Shown: positions 34,137-44,243, counted from the stretch's first letter. The stretch is DNA of 64,000 nucleotides from Shewanella hanedai (GCF_007197645.1 NZ_VKGK01000023.1:1-64000); one strand, 5' to 3'. Translations and numbers: made by a program. The notes: generated by a model from the letters alone, not told the origin.

Positions 34137-36128
34137 TTATAGACCGTTAACTGTTGCAACAACGTTTTCAACGGTAAAGCCAAAGTACTTCAACAAGTCG
34201 CCACCTGGTGCTGACTCACCAAACGTTGACATACCAACAACAGCACCGTCAAAACCAACATACTTATGCCAGAAATCAACGTGAGCCGCTTCGATAGCAA
34301 CACGCTTAGTCACTGCACGTGGAAGTACAGATTCTTTATACGCAGCATCTTGCTTATCGAATTCGTTAGTTGAAGGCATAGAAACCACACGAACCTTCTG
34401 ACCTTGCTCTGTCAATGCAGCAGCAGAATCAATCGCAAGTTGAACTTCTGAGCCCGTTGCAATAAGGATTAGATCTGGAGTACCAGCGCAATCACTCAGT
34501 ACATAACCACCTTTTGCTACGTTTGCTAACTGCTCAGCTGTACGTGCTTGAGCCTTAAGACCCTGACGACTGAAGATCAATGATGTTGGTGCATCACGAC
34601 GCTCAATAGCAGACTTCCAAGACACAGCAGTTTCAGCCGCATCACATGGACGCCAAACAGTCATGTTTGGTGTCATACGTAGGTTAGCAAGTTGCTCTAC
34701 TGGCTGGTGAGTTGGACCATCTTCACCTTGACCAATTGAGTCATGGGTATAAACGAAAACGTTTTGAATTCCCATCAATGCTGACATACGTACCGCATTA
34801 CGAGCATACTCCATAAACATCATGAAGGTCGCGCCGTAGTTGATGAAACCACCGTGAAGTGATGCACCATTCATGATACCGCTCATACCAAATTCACGTA
34901 CACCGTAGTAGATATAGTTACCAGCTGGATCCTCTTGAATACCTTTAGAACCAGACCAAAGTGTCAGGTTAGAACCTGCAAGGTCAGCAGAGCCGCCAAG
35001 TAGTTCAGGTAACATGTTACCAAAGAAACCAATGGCATTTTGTGATGCTTTACGGCTTGCGATCCCTTCAGCTTTATCCTGACATTCTTGAACGAAAGCT
35101 TGTGCCTTCTCTTCAAAATCAGCAGGTAAGTCACCAGTGATCACACGACGTTTGTATTCTGCAGCAAGCTCAGGGAAAGCAGCTTCATAGGCAGCAAACT
35201 TGTCGTTCCAGTTAGCTTCGTTAGTTTGACCAACTTCTTTGGCATCCCAACCTGCGTAAACATTTTCTGGAATTTCAAAAGCAGCGTGATCCCAACCAAG
35301 GAACTCACGAGCAGCAGCGATTTCAGCATCACCCAGTGGTGCACCGTGGCAATCGTGGCTACCAGATTTGTTTGGCGAACCAAAACCAATCGTGGTTTTA
35401 CAACAGATCATTGTTGGTTTATCAGTCACTGATTTAGCTGCTTCGATTGCCGCACGAATCGCATCGCTATCGTGGCCATCGACGTTAGCAATCACATGCC
35501 AGCCGTATGATTCGAAACGCTTAGGCGTATCGTCAGTGAACCAACCTTCAACATGACCATCGATAGAGATACCGTTGTCATCCCAAAATGCCACTAACTT
35601 ACCTAGGCCTAACGTACCAGCAAGTGAACACGCTTCGTGTGAGATACCTTCCATTAGACAGCCATCGCCTAAGAAACAGTATGTGAAGTGATCAACAATG
35701 TCGTGACCTGGTTGGTTGAATTGAGCAGCCAACGTCTTTTCAGCAATCGCCATACCGACAGCGTTACTGATACCAGCACCTAGCGGACCGGTAGTCGTTT
35801 CAACACCTGGAGTGTAACCGTATTCAGGATGACCAGGCGTCTTTGAATGTAACTGGCGGAAATTCTTAATCTCTTCGATAGGCAGTGCATAGCCTGTCAG
35901 ATGAAGCAAAGAGTATATAAGCATAGAGCCATGACCGTTTGACAAAACAAAACGATCACGATCAACCCACTCAGGGTTATTTGGGTTGTGCTTAAGGAAA
36001 TCGTTCCAAAGCACTTCAGCGATGTCAGCCATCCCCATTGGTGCACCTGGGTGACCTGAATTGGCTTTTTGAACGGCATCCATGGTTAATGCGCGGATAG
36101 CGTTTGCGAGTTCTTTACGAGATGACAT
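34137..36128 (-). CDS. tkt: Transketolase
   Basis: A 663-aa thiamine-diphosphate enzyme of the pentose phosphate pathway. [12 protein letters not shown] (about 25-36) and the ThDP/Mg motif GDGCLMEG (about 154-161, ending in the Asn-containing WDDNGIS) are intact, as is [17 protein letters not shown] in the pyrimidine domain. Upstream of epd and pgk in the same direction, separated by 217 bp that contain a short direct repeat TAAGCCGTTGTAyCATA (33982-34018). No terminator was seen between tkt and epd, so a tkt-epd-pgk-fba transcript is possible. Confidence 0.95.
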   Translation of the reverse strand: MSSRKELANAIRALTMDAVQKANSGHPGAPMGMADIAEVLWNDFLKHNPNNPEWVDRDRFVLSNGHGSMLIYSLLHLTGYALPIEEIKNFRQLHSKTPGHPEYGYTPGVETTTGPLGAGISNAVGMAIAEKTLAAQFNQPGHDIVDHFTYCFLGDGCLMEGISHEACSLAGTLGLGKLVAFWDDNGISIDGHVEGWFTDDTPKRFESYGWHVIANVDGHDSDAIRAAIEAAKSVTDKPTMICCKTTIGFGSPNKSGSHDCHGAPLGDAEIAAAREFLGWDHAAFEIPENVYAGWDAKEVGQTNEANWNDKFAAYEAAFPELAAEYKRRVITGDLPADFEEKAQAFVQECQDKAEGIASRKASQNAIGFFGNMLPELLGGSADLAGSNLTLWSGSKGIQEDPAGNYIYYGVREFGMSGIMNGASLHGGFINYGATFMMFMEYARNAVRMSALMGIQNVFVYTHDSIGQGEDGPTHQPVEQLANLRMTPNMTVWRPCDAAETAVSWKSAIERRDAPTSLIFSRQGLKAQARTAEQLANVAKGGYVLSDCAGTPDLILIATGSEVQLAIDSAAALTEQGQKVRVVSMPSTNEFDKQDAAYKESVLPRAVTKRVAIEAAHVDFWHKYVGFDGAVVGMSTFGESAPGGDLLKYFGFTVENVVATVNGL

Positions 36129-36507
36129 GCTCTCTCCTGCTTGTTTTTTTGAGGTCTAGAGCAACGAGCACTATATCGTTCAGCACTTATGAAAACATCG
36201 ATGCTCTACGGCAAATTTGGGAGCCATATTTTCGCCTACATAACATGCCGACGCAAATGTTTATTGCGGTTATGGTCATTTTCTTCACTTAAACACACAT
36301 TTTTGTTAATAAATCCCCCTACATCTTAAACTGCATACTCGCGTATTAAAAATATATCAAATAAAACACCTCGAACAGCATAGCTAGTAATTATTTGATA
36401 AATATGAATTATTAACAAAAATAGACTTCCAAAAATATACCTAATGTCACAATTTCGAGGAATAATTCGTCATCGGGGGTGATAAGGCTGCCATAATGGA
36501 TTAAAAT

Positions 36508-36531
36508 AGCCGTCTAGATGTAGATACTTCT
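36508..36531. promoter_or_regulatory. Tandem met boxes, likely MetJ operator of metK
   Basis: Three adjacent 8-mers AGCCGTCT, AGATGTAG, ATACTTCT match the MetJ consensus AGACGTCT at 7, 5 and 6 of 8 positions. MetJ binds two or more tandem boxes with SAM as corepressor. A promoter-like CATAAT lies just upstream (36492-36497). Fits feedback control of SAM synthesis. Confidence 0.7.
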
Positions 36532-36615
36532 ATACCCAAACGGCTTCATGATGCAAGGTTCAGCCTAAGCAGAAGGTGTATTCGCCGCAAATTGTGGCTT
36601 GATAGCTTGGGTATA
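36531..36615. repeat. TATACCCAA ... TTGGGTATA repeat in the metK leader
   Basis: TATACCCAA (36531-36539) and TTGGGTATA (36607-36615) bracket 67 bases. The same end, TATACCCAAG, occurs at about 48402. It lies between the met boxes and the metK start, so it is probably transcribed as part of the 5' UTR. Small dispersed repeat; mobility unknown. Confidence 0.65.
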
Positions 36616-36647
36616 CATTCAAATTGCTTAACGACGAGATCCCCACC

Positions 36648-37799
36648 ATGGCAAAGCACTTGTTCACCTCTGAGTCAGTCTCAGAAGGTCATCCTGATAA
36701 AATCGCCGATCAGATTTCTGATGCGGTATTAGACGCAATACTAGAGCAAGATCCAAAAGCTCGTGTTGCGTGTGAAACATACGTGAAGACTGGTATGGTC
36801 ATGGTTGGTGGTGAAGTCACTACTTCAGCTTGGGTAGATATAGAAGAGATCACCCGCAAGACCGTTCGTGACATTGGTTACATCAATTCAGACATGGGTT
36901 TCGATGCCGATTCTTGTGCTGTATTAAACGTGATTGGTAAGCAGTCTCCAGACATTAACCAAGGTGTTGATCGCGCAGACCCTAAAGAACAGGGTGCCGG
37001 TGATCAGGGTCTTATGTTTGGTTATGCTAGCAATGAAACTGATGTATTCATGCCTGCACCGATTACTTATGCTCACGCACTCGTTAAGCGTCAGTCTGAA
37101 GTACGTAAGAACAAAATCTTGCCTTGGTTACGCCCAGATGCCAAGAGCCAGGTGACCTTTGCATACGAAGACAATAAAATTGTTGGTATCGATGCAATTG
37201 TTCTGTCGACTCAGCATTGCGAAAGTATTAATCAAAAAGACCTTATCGAAGGCGTGATGGAAACCATCATCAAGCCAGTGCTACCAGAGCAGTGGTTAAA
37301 CAAAGACACTAAGTATTTCATCAACCCAACTGGCCGTTTTGTTATCGGTGGTCCAGTAGGTGATTGTGGTCTAACTGGTCGTAAAATTATCGTTGATACA
37401 TACGGCGGCATGGCTCGTCACGGCGGTGGTGCATTCTCAGGTAAAGATCCATCAAAGGTTGACCGTAGTGCGGCATATGCTGCCCGTTACGTTGCTAAAA
37501 ACATCGTTGCAGCAGGTCTTGCTGACCGTTGTGAGCTTCAAGTGTCTTATGCAATTGGTGTTGCAGAGCCAACATCAATCAGTATCGAAACATTCGGTAC
37601 TAGCAAGGTGTCTGAAGAGCTATTAATTCAATTGGTTCGCCAGCATTTCGACCTACGTCCATACGGATTAACTGAGATGTTAGATTTGGCTCGCCCAATC
37701 TATAAGTCTACAGCTGCATATGGTCACTTCGGACGCAATGAGTTCCCATGGGAACGTACTGATAAAGTTGAAGCACTACGTGCTGCCGCTAGCTTATAA
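36648..37799 (+). CDS. metK: S-adenosylmethionine synthase
   Basis: A 383-aa methionine adenosyltransferase making SAM from methionine and [18 protein letters not shown] at the N-terminus, [12 protein letters not shown] (about 117-128) and [16 protein letters not shown] (about 257-272) are the family signatures. ATG 36648 is chosen as it begins [11 protein letters not shown] as in other MetK; the longer frame from 36624 has no homologous residues. Met boxes upstream and a double terminator downstream mark it as a single-gene unit. Confidence 0.96.
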   Translation: MAKHLFTSESVSEGHPDKIADQISDAVLDAILEQDPKARVACETYVKTGMVMVGGEVTTSAWVDIEEITRKTVRDIGYINSDMGFDADSCAVLNVIGKQSPDINQGVDRADPKEQGAGDQGLMFGYASNETDVFMPAPITYAHALVKRQSEVRKNKILPWLRPDAKSQVTFAYEDNKIVGIDAIVLSTQHCESINQKDLIEGVMETIIKPVLPEQWLNKDTKYFINPTGRFVIGGPVGDCGLTGRKIIVDTYGGMARHGGGAFSGKDPSKVDRSAAYAARYVAKNIVAAGLADRCELQVSYAIGVAEPTSISIETFGTSKVSEELLIQLVRQHFDLRPYGLTEMLDLARPIYKSTAAYGHFGRNEFPWERTDKVEALRAAASL

Positions 37800-37802
37800 T
37801 AA

Positions 37803-37858
37803 TCTATCAGCCTGCTTAGGCTGATAGATAGAAAAAACCGCCCTTCGGCGGTTTTTTT
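37803..37858 (+). terminator. Double hairpin terminator after metK
   Basis: First hairpin ATCAGCCTgcttAGGCTGAT (about 37805-37826), second CCGCC (37838-37842)/GGCGG (37847-37851) flanked by A6 and T7. The second is a classic rho-independent terminator, usable on both strands. Confidence 0.92.
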
Positions 37859-38097
37859 ATGCCTTAATTTTGACCGCGCCCTCATATTCATTCGGTTACT
37901 GAATAGGCGTTTCCTTAAAATTAAAGCCACTTTTCCCGATACCCTATCCAGCGTCATACTTGCCCACAAAAGAAGGTTACCGCTTACGCTCCCTTATAGT
38001 TAGTCAGGATTGTCTATACTAATTAATACTCGAGTGTGAGCGCTCATCAGTTCCCACATACGAGACGAATTAGACTGCATAATAAGTGAGAATTGTA

Positions 38098-38700
38098 ATG
38101 AACATTCAAAACACAGCTCTACTCTTAATTGGTTTTCAAAATGATTATTTTGCCAAAGATGGCATCCTACACAGTGCACTGGAAAATTCAGAGCAGGTGG
38201 GGACAATCTTGGCCAACTCGCTCAACTTGATAAAAACCTTGCTGCCAACCGAAGCCGTGATTGCAGCAACTCCTATAATCTTTACCCCCGACTATTCCGA
38301 GCTCAGTGATCCCATCGGGATTTTAAAAATCATCAAAGATAATGGCGCTTTCAGATCAAACACCGTAGGGGCTGCAACGATAGCAGAGGTTGAGGCGCTA
38401 TCAGGTAACATTGTGACTTTACCCGGTAAGCGCGGACTAAGCTGTTTCTCAAATACGGAATTACATCGAGTGTTGCAAGAACACGAAATTACCAATGTAA
38501 TTATTGCTGGCGCGGTCACCTCCCTTTGTATCGATACAGCAGGAAGAGAAGCCGCAGATCTCGGTTATCGTGTCACTATCATCTCTGACTGCACTGTCGC
38601 AAGAACCACTTTTGAGCAGGAGTATTATCTCAATGAGATAATGCCTTTGTATGCAAATGTCATGTCCTCAAAAGACATTGCGCAATCTTTAGGACTCTAA
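38098..38700 (+). CDS. Isochorismatase-family cysteine hydrolase
   Basis: A 200-aa Rossmann-like hydrolase. The triad is visible: Asp16 (GFQNDYF), Lys111 (PGKRGLSCF) and Cys144 (TSLCIDTAGREA), with the cis-peptide AGAVTS before the Cys. ATG 38098 is preferred (AAGTGAG 8 nt upstream) over an in-frame GTG at 38086. Its stop is immediately followed by the ATG of a PAS-GGDEF-EAL protein, so the two are co-translated. Such hydrolases act on small amides or isochorismate-like ethers; the substrate here is unknown. Confidence 0.85.
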   Translation: MNIQNTALLLIGFQNDYFAKDGILHSALENSEQVGTILANSLNLIKTLLPTEAVIAATPIIFTPDYSELSDPIGILKIIKDNGAFRSNTVGAATIAEVEALSGNIVTLPGKRGLSCFSNTELHRVLQEHEITNVIIAGAVTSLCIDTAGREAADLGYRVTIISDCTVARTTFEQEYYLNEIMPLYANVMSSKDIAQSLGL

Positions 38701-40458
38701 ATGCCTGACGGTTTAAAAGGTCCCAGTTCCAGTGAACTACTCTCTCAGGCGCAAAATAAACTCATTGAGCACCTGCAAGCATCAGAGAAACGCTATCAAG
38801 ATTTAGTGGGACACCTTCGTGATGTGGTATTTCATCTTAATCTGGAGCTGAAATGGACTTTTCTCAACCAAGCTTGGCATGGAATGTCAGGCTACTGCAT
38901 TGCTGACTCTTTAGGCTGTGACTTTGCTGATAACTTTTCACCAGAAGATACTTTGAGGTGCACCAAAGGTTTTGATGACTTACTCACAAAGCAGATCATG
39001 GAGATGAGTGAGGAGATCACCTTTATCACCGCTGATGGTGAACAACGAATTTTTGAGCTGTCATGCAGAGCAGTCAAAGATGAAACAGGACAGTTTGCTG
39101 GTTTTGCTGGCATCCTCTCCGATATTACAGAGCGGATCACTGCCGAAAATAAAATTACCTTTATGGCATATCATGATGCCTTAACTGGCATCGCAAATAG
39201 ACGCTTACTCACTGAGCATCTTGCAAAAGAGTTAACCAAACCCTTTCAAAGCTTATCCTCATTACTCTATATAGACTTAGATAACTTTAAACAGGTCAAT
39301 GACCATTTTGGGCATACTATCGGGGACCTTCTTTTATGTGAAGTCAGTGATACTCTCAGTGAATATATCCATGATGAGGAAGACCTTGTTGCTCGAATGG
39401 GCGGTGACGAATTCATTATTTACTTTTCTGACCTAGGGACAAATCAAACCCAGGCAACAGAAAAGCTCGCGATGGTCACCGAAGAGCTCCGAGCTCAACT
39501 GAGTACTCCTTTTCCTCTCGGAAAATTACAAATTCGAGTAACCAGTAGCATCGGCGTCGTGATCTTAGATCGTGCCACTATGAGTCACAACGATATTTTC
39601 AAATACGCCGATGCTGCACTCTACCATTCAAAGAATACAGGGAAAAATCAGGTTCGCTTCTATGATGACGAACTAGAACAAACCGAAAGACGACGCCAAC
39701 AACTCGAAGAAGAACTCAGTCAAGCCATTAAAAATGAAGAGTTCTTATTATATTACCAACCTCAAGTAGATTCGAGCGGCACCAATATCCTTCAAGCCGA
39801 AGTGCTACTGCGTTGGCAACACCCGAAACATGGCGTCGTCAATCCTGACGAGTTTGTGCCTCATCTTGAAGAATATGGCTTAATCATCCCAGTTGGAAAA
39901 TGGGTTTTGAAGGAGAGCTGTCGCCAGCTCAGAGTCTGGCAATTAGCAGGGAGAAGCCAACTGTGTCTCTCGATAAATGTCAGTGCGAATCAATTTTCAC
40001 ATCCTGACTTTATTCCATTTGTTGAACAGTGTCTTATTGAACATCAAGTGCTTGGAAAATACATAGAGTTAGAGTTAACTGAAAGTGTAGCGATTCATGA
40101 CATCCCTTCAACAATCAAGAAGATGAATAAACTACAAGAACTTGGCATTCGTATCGCGCTCGATGATTTTGGTACCGGCTACTCCTCTCTTTCGTACCTA
40201 AAACATCTGCCAATTAACACACTAAAAATTGACCAATCTTTTGTTCAGGGGCTTCCCCATGATGGCTACGATGCCGCCATCGTTGAAACAACAATGGTGA
40301 TGGCACATCACTTAGGATTAACCGTTGTCGCTGAAGGTGTAGAAAACACGATACAGTTAGATTTTCTCAAAAAGCAGGAATGCCATCTTTATCAAGGCTA
40401 CCTCTTTAGCCAACCACTCAATGTCGACAAGTTTAGTAAACTCATCCTTGTAGACTGA
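38701..40458 (+). CDS. PAS-GGDEF-EAL protein (c-di-GMP cyclase/phosphodiesterase)
   Basis: A 585-aa cytoplasmic protein: a short coiled start, PAS domain with PAC (about 30-148), GGDEF domain (about 155-325) with intact GGDEF at 234-238, and EAL domain (about 340-580). The EAL signature reads EVLLRW (367-372), keeping the metal-binding Glu, and DDFGTGYSSLSYL and a QSFVQGL loop are present, so phosphodiesterase activity is plausible. No RxxD inhibitory site is seen five residues before GGDEF. No TM helix. Directly coupled to the upstream isochorismatase-like gene (no spacer), implying a shared signal. Confidence 0.9.
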   Translation: MPDGLKGPSSSELLSQAQNKLIEHLQASEKRYQDLVGHLRDVVFHLNLELKWTFLNQAWHGMSGYCIADSLGCDFADNFSPEDTLRCTKGFDDLLTKQIMEMSEEITFITADGEQRIFELSCRAVKDETGQFAGFAGILSDITERITAENKITFMAYHDALTGIANRRLLTEHLAKELTKPFQSLSSLLYIDLDNFKQVNDHFGHTIGDLLLCEVSDTLSEYIHDEEDLVARMGGDEFIIYFSDLGTNQTQATEKLAMVTEELRAQLSTPFPLGKLQIRVTSSIGVVILDRATMSHNDIFKYADAALYHSKNTGKNQVRFYDDELEQTERRRQQLEEELSQAIKNEEFLLYYQPQVDSSGTNILQAEVLLRWQHPKHGVVNPDEFVPHLEEYGLIIPVGKWVLKESCRQLRVWQLAGRSQLCLSINVSANQFSHPDFIPFVEQCLIEHQVLGKYIELELTESVAIHDIPSTIKKMNKLQELGIRIALDDFGTGYSSLSYLKHLPINTLKIDQSFVQGLPHDGYDAAIVETTMVMAHHLGLTVVAEGVENTIQLDFLKKQECHLYQGYLFSQPLNVDKFSKLILVD

Positions 40459-40466
40459 TGTCCACT

Positions 40467-40841
40467 TTAACAGTGGTCGAAATGAGCATTTTCCATGCAC
40501 ATAAACGATACTTGTTGCATCGACATCACAGGTATCGTTAACGCTCGTAAAGAGTCAATGTCGACACTAATACCCTTTTCCAAAGCACCGATATTTGCCG
40601 CATAGCTATTCGTTTTTCCGCAAACTACCCACTCTTCTTGCCATTTAACAAGGTAATAACGCTCAGTTGTAGACTGGCTCGCCGATATCAAACTAGCTTC
40701 ATAAGCCGAAGGGGGCAAGGTGTCAACGTCACCGATTTCAAGAGCAGAGTTGATCACCGCCACCACAAGCTTGGTGTTATCGAACGCAGATAAAGACAGA
40801 TGAAGGTAAGGCGCAAGCAGCTTAAGCAAAGATTCAGTCAT
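40467..40841 (-). CDS. Hypothetical protein, 124 aa
   Basis: Family not recognised. ATG 40841 is chosen: AAGGGA lies 7 nt upstream and the codon begins one base after the stop of the GNAT gene (TGATATG); the longer frame overlaps that gene. The product begins MTESLLKLLAPYLHL, has a central ERYYLVKWQEEWVVCGKTNS that looks like a beta-sheet, and no signal or TM. Two-gene operon with the acetyltransferase upstream. Confidence 0.65.
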   Translation of the reverse strand: MTESLLKLLAPYLHLSLSAFDNTKLVVAVINSALEIGDVDTLPPSAYEASLISASQSTTERYYLVKWQEEWVVCGKTNSYAANIGALEKGISVDIDSLRALTIPVMSMQQVSFMCMENAHFDHC

Positions 40842-40842
40842 A

Positions 40843-41394
40843 TCACAATCCCTTATTATTAAGGACAAGCAGGTAATAATCTCTATCATCAAAGGTAAAG
40901 AAATCTAATACTTGCATCGACGCTTTATTGGTATGGGCTGAAAAGGAAGCCATGTTATCTTCCGCAATAAAGGTCAGCATAAAAGGGAATTGAGTACTGA
41001 CACGCCCTTTAAGCATTGTGACTAACTGTTCAAAGATGCCCTGGCCACGGTACGTTTTTTTAATCCAAATTGGGCCATATTGGCAGGAGTTAGTTTGGGT
41101 TAACTTCACCCCATTTACGCTAAATTGACCTAATTGCTTAAGGATGTGGCGATATACAGGCCAAGATTGAAAAAATGCCCAAGGACCTGCAATTACATAA
41201 CCCACAATCTCTGTTCTATCTTCAGCAATGACGATACAACCCTGCTCAATTAAATGAGTAAGCTCATTAGCACCAAACGTCTGGCCATCAAGGCCATGAG
41301 TCTGAGATTCACCTCCCAACTCATCATTAACATTCTGACGTTCAAGCCTCTGTAATTGCTCAATATCATTAAGGTGAGCTACTCTAATTTCCAT
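40843..41394 (-). CDS. GNAT family N-acetyltransferase
   Basis: A 183-aa acetyltransferase-fold protein starting MEIRVAHLNDIEQLQRLE. The acetyl-CoA pyrophosphate loop is KKTYRGQGIFEQLV (about 112-125), followed by FIAEDNMASFSAHTNKASMQVLDFF, typical of GNAT motif B. No close named relative is recognised; the substrate is unknown. It is translationally linked to the small gene downstream. Confidence 0.82.
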   Translation of the reverse strand: MEIRVAHLNDIEQLQRLERQNVNDELGGESQTHGLDGQTFGANELTHLIEQGCIVIAEDRTEIVGYVIAGPWAFFQSWPVYRHILKQLGQFSVNGVKLTQTNSCQYGPIWIKKTYRGQGIFEQLVTMLKGRVSTQFPFMLTFIAEDNMASFSAHTNKASMQVLDFFTFDDRDYYLLVLNNKGL

Positions 41395-41559
41395 TACTCT
41401 ACTCGTATCGCATTTATATCTGATGAGGCCATTATACAGCGATAGTCAAATCCATTAAATCGTCTTAGCAAAGATAGCTCAAACCTAGGCATTTATTTGC
41501 TAAAAGCCGATATCACGACCACAATTAACAACTATAAAACAAGACTAATCTAGGTTCCT

Positions 41560-42552
41560 ATGCTTCCGCAGAATATTGATACCAAAATCAGCTTACTTGA
41601 AAGTGACAACACTCAGCTCAATATCGTGCGGTGGATGCACCAATGCGAACTAATGAAGCGCTATTATGATTCTGACGTCGTATTTGTTATTCAGGAGACT
41701 GGGCAAGGGTTTGAAATTATTGTCAGCTCAATCAGTCAAACTCGTTGTTTCACAACTGGCACTCTATTCATAAAAGAGACTCCCATTTTTCAACGTTTAG
41801 TGCACTGCCCACCAGAAGGGCTCAATATCGACTTAACCAGCCAAAAATCACAAGACTTACCTAAAGATTTCAACGAAGCGAACAGCATGCTGACACGGCC
41901 AATATTATGGCCGGACGGCACTCACTTCGGCTGTATCTGTGTATTAAATTCCAAATCCTCAAAGATCGAAGCCAATGCCTTTATGCTTGAGCCATTTCAA
42001 GTGCTCCTACAGCAGGAGCTTTCTTTATACAGCCAGACACAACGCATTGAATCCCTATCAATGAGAGACAAGGACACAGGGATGTTAAATGAGTATGGCT
42101 TCACTATGATGGCGCCCAGACAATTGAGCTTAGGCAGACGTTTTGGCGCCCATGCTGGCATTATATTTATTGAGTTATTACCTGAATCTACAAATCGAGA
42201 ACTCGTGGAGAAACACAATCGATTACTGGGTAATATCATTCAAGACACAATACGCACGGCTGATATTGCAGCTCATTACGGCGAGAGGCAATTTACGGTA
42301 CTGGTTTTTGTCGATTCGGAGCGTGATTTACAACATATCACTCAACGTATTGAAAAACTGCTCCATCGACAAAATGAGCACCTCAAAATCGATTTCAGTT
42401 GCAGCTATTTCAGCCCTGAATCATCAATGAAATTGAGCCCTATGTTAGAGAAAACAAAAAATGGTCTCAGATCTGAGCAGAAAAAATTGGACAAGCAAGT
42501 GCAGGAAAAAGAAATAGAGAACAAGATTGAAGCAAGCAGCCCTTTAATATAG
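41560..42552 (+). CDS. GAF-like plus degenerate GGDEF protein
   Basis: A 330-aa cytoplasmic protein. Residues about 15-150 resemble a GAF-type sensor (TRPILWPDGTHFGCICVLNS); residues about 165-315 follow the GGDEF fold, beginning DKDTGMLNEYGF, but the signature position reads YGERQF (in HYGERQFTVLVF), so diguanylate cyclase activity is not expected. The C-terminus is a lysine/glutamate-rich tail. Second degenerate GGDEF protein of the window. Probably a c-di-GMP effector or a purely structural signalling module. Confidence 0.75.
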   Translation: MLPQNIDTKISLLESDNTQLNIVRWMHQCELMKRYYDSDVVFVIQETGQGFEIIVSSISQTRCFTTGTLFIKETPIFQRLVHCPPEGLNIDLTSQKSQDLPKDFNEANSMLTRPILWPDGTHFGCICVLNSKSSKIEANAFMLEPFQVLLQQELSLYSQTQRIESLSMRDKDTGMLNEYGFTMMAPRQLSLGRRFGAHAGIIFIELLPESTNRELVEKHNRLLGNIIQDTIRTADIAAHYGERQFTVLVFVDSERDLQHITQRIEKLLHRQNEHLKIDFSCSYFSPESSMKLSPMLEKTKNGLRSEQKKLDKQVQEKEIENKIEASSPLI

Positions 42553-42588
42553 AACTCAAGCAATATTGCGTACAACTCCAATCCAATT

Positions 42589-42783
42589 TTACTCCTGCCT
42601 CCTCGCCCATTGAATAAAAAGCACTACGGGAAAAGGAGACATCATCACGGCCCCAAGCCCAATTAACGTTGACACTGTTACCATACCGCTAACGACTTGA
42701 CTCATATCTGTAAACAGGTATGTAGCAACTCCGGTAATTAATAGCACTAGGCCCATCCAATGCATTACTTTTAACGCTTTCAT
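42589..42783 (-). CDS. Small two-helix membrane protein, 64 aa
   Basis: A short protein with two hydrophobic segments (about 7-25 and 33-56) and a C-terminal basic end WARRQE. GAGGGA lies 9 nt upstream of ATG 42783. Good start signals and sensible topology support a real gene; function unknown. Confidence 0.6.
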   Translation of the reverse strand: MKALKVMHWMGLVLLITGVATYLFTDMSQVVSGMVTVSTLIGLGAVMMSPFPVVLFIQWARRQE

Positions 42784-42874
42784 CGCCTTTTCCCTCTATT
42801 TGGCAGATTTAATGCTGTTTATCTTGCACTATAATTGTCACAATATGACAAGTACATTAATTTAGGGCTCTGTC

Positions 42875-43288
42875 ATGTCTATCAAATCTTTCGTTATCTC
42901 CGCTGCCTTAATCGGCCTAACAGCTTGTCAAAGTTCAGATGTCGCTCAAGTGCAAGATATTGAGCTTCAAGGAACATGGAACATCGAGGTTGTCGCCGAT
43001 AAACCTGTTATCGATTACAGTCCGGCACAATTGATTTTTGCTGAAGAAGGAAATCTTTCAGGTAACAACAGCTGCAATAATTTCTTCGGCAGTTACACCA
43101 TTGACGGTGACAATGTTCGCCTTATTCCTGCTGGTAATACAATGAAGGCCTGTGTTGATGCATTAATGGATCAAGAGCAAAGAGTCATGGCTGCCATGCC
43201 TGAAGTGACAAATGCCAGTCTTGCCAAAGGCAAGCTGCTTTTAAAAGATGCAAAGGGAAATACTCAACTGGTGTTGAGCAGGCTCTAA
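42875..43288 (+). CDS. META domain lipoprotein (HslJ-like)
   Basis: A 137-aa lipoprotein. Lipobox LTAC places the lipid on Cys18; the remainder is one META domain: LQGTWNIEVV, the conserved SGNNSCNNFFGSY and TMKACVDALMDQEQ with MAAMPEV. HslJ in E. coli is a heat-inducible outer-membrane-associated protein linked to novobiocin resistance. Monocistronic with a terminator just downstream. Confidence 0.85.
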   Translation: MSIKSFVISAALIGLTACQSSDVAQVQDIELQGTWNIEVVADKPVIDYSPAQLIFAEEGNLSGNNSCNNFFGSYTIDGDNVRLIPAGNTMKACVDALMDQEQRVMAAMPEVTNASLAKGKLLLKDAKGNTQLVLSRL

Positions 43289-43317
43289 TATTTAAGAACA
43301 CTGCTTTTGCTAGATAA

Positions 43318-43346
43318 TAAAAAACCGCCTGTTGGCGGTTTTTTTG
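43318..43346 (+). terminator. Terminator after the META lipoprotein gene
   Basis: AACCGCC tgtt GGCGGTT followed by T7; A-rich on the left, so bidirectional with the gene at 43369. Confidence 0.9.
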
Positions 43347-43368
43347 TTTAAGCACATATATCTTAAAG

Positions 43369-43671
43369 CTAAGCATCAAAGTGCCCCTTACAATCACGCT
43401 CCCCTATCTTCATTTTATGCAGGGCTGCAGGGGGTTGTTCACGCTCAATTAAATAACTCCAGTAGGCGTCATCGAATCCTCTAAATAACTGCTCTGTCTT
43501 ACCCTCTGATTTCAAAATAAGCCACCACCACACTAGGCCCCAAGCACCAAAAGTCAGTATGGTTAACATGAAATGCAGGCATTTATAGCGCTCCACCCCT
43601 TCTTTATTTATGCTTTTTCCAGCAACATTTCTGTGTACGCGGAATGTATGGTTAACCCTCGCCATAGACAC
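43369..43671 (-). CDS. Small membrane protein, about 100 aa
   Basis: One hydrophobic segment (HFMLTILTFGAWGLVWWWLIL, about 33-52) between a basic N-terminus (HTFRVHRNVAGKS) and a soluble tail. Starts at ATG 43671 or 43665 are equally possible. The GAWGLVWWW motif is reminiscent of small DUF-type membrane proteins in Shewanella; function unknown. Confidence 0.55.
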   Translation of the reverse strand: MSMARVNHTFRVHRNVAGKSINKEGVERYKCLHFMLTILTFGAWGLVWWWLILKSEGKTEQLFRGFDDAYWSYLIEREQPPAALHKMKIGERDCKGHFDA

Positions 43672-43799
43672 CTCTCACTCTTATATTCAGTAATAAAAAG
43701 CTTAGCAGGGTTAGACTTTAGTCGAATGATAAATTCGATAAATATTTCCCACTGAGCCAAGAGGAGCATGCTAAAGTATCAACAAAAGTGGGAGAGATA

Positions 43800-44243
43800 A
43801 TGAAAATTAGAAAAGGCGATATATCAGACCTTAGCGCATTGGTTCAATTTAATTTAGCGATGGCTAAAGAGACTGAAGATCTTGCATTAGATGAAGATGT
43901 GTTAACTACAGGCGTGAAAACACTATTGTCTCATGAGGAAAAAGGCTTCTACCTCGTCGCTGAAGTCGATGGTGAAATCGCTGGTTCACTGATGGTGACA
44001 TTCGAATGGAGTGATTGGCGTGCTAAGGATTACTACTGGATCCAAAGTGTTTATATTCGCCCGCAAAATCGCCGCCAAGGGATCTACGCTAAGCTCTATC
44101 AAGCCGTCAAACAGATAGCCGAAGAAAATGGTGGAGCAGCCAGCTTTAGACTCTATGTTGAGCAAGACAACACTAAAGCGCAAAGTACGTACTCGGCGCT
44201 GGGAATGGAAAAAAGCTACTACCAGATGTATGAAGAGAAGTAG
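43800..44243 (+). CDS. GNAT family N-acetyltransferase
   Basis: A 147-aa single-domain GNAT protein starting MKIRKGDISDLSALVQFN. The acetyl-CoA loop is RPQNRRQGIYAKLYQ (about 85-99) and RLYVEQDNTKAQSTYSALGMEKSYYQMY is the conserved C-terminal part. ATG 43800 follows GGGAGAG; an in-frame GTG at 43788 is less likely. Stands alone. Substrate unknown. Confidence 0.85.
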   Translation: MKIRKGDISDLSALVQFNLAMAKETEDLALDEDVLTTGVKTLLSHEEKGFYLVAEVDGEIAGSLMVTFEWSDWRAKDYYWIQSVYIRPQNRRQGIYAKLYQAVKQIAEENGGAASFRLYVEQDNTKAQSTYSALGMEKSYYQMYEEK

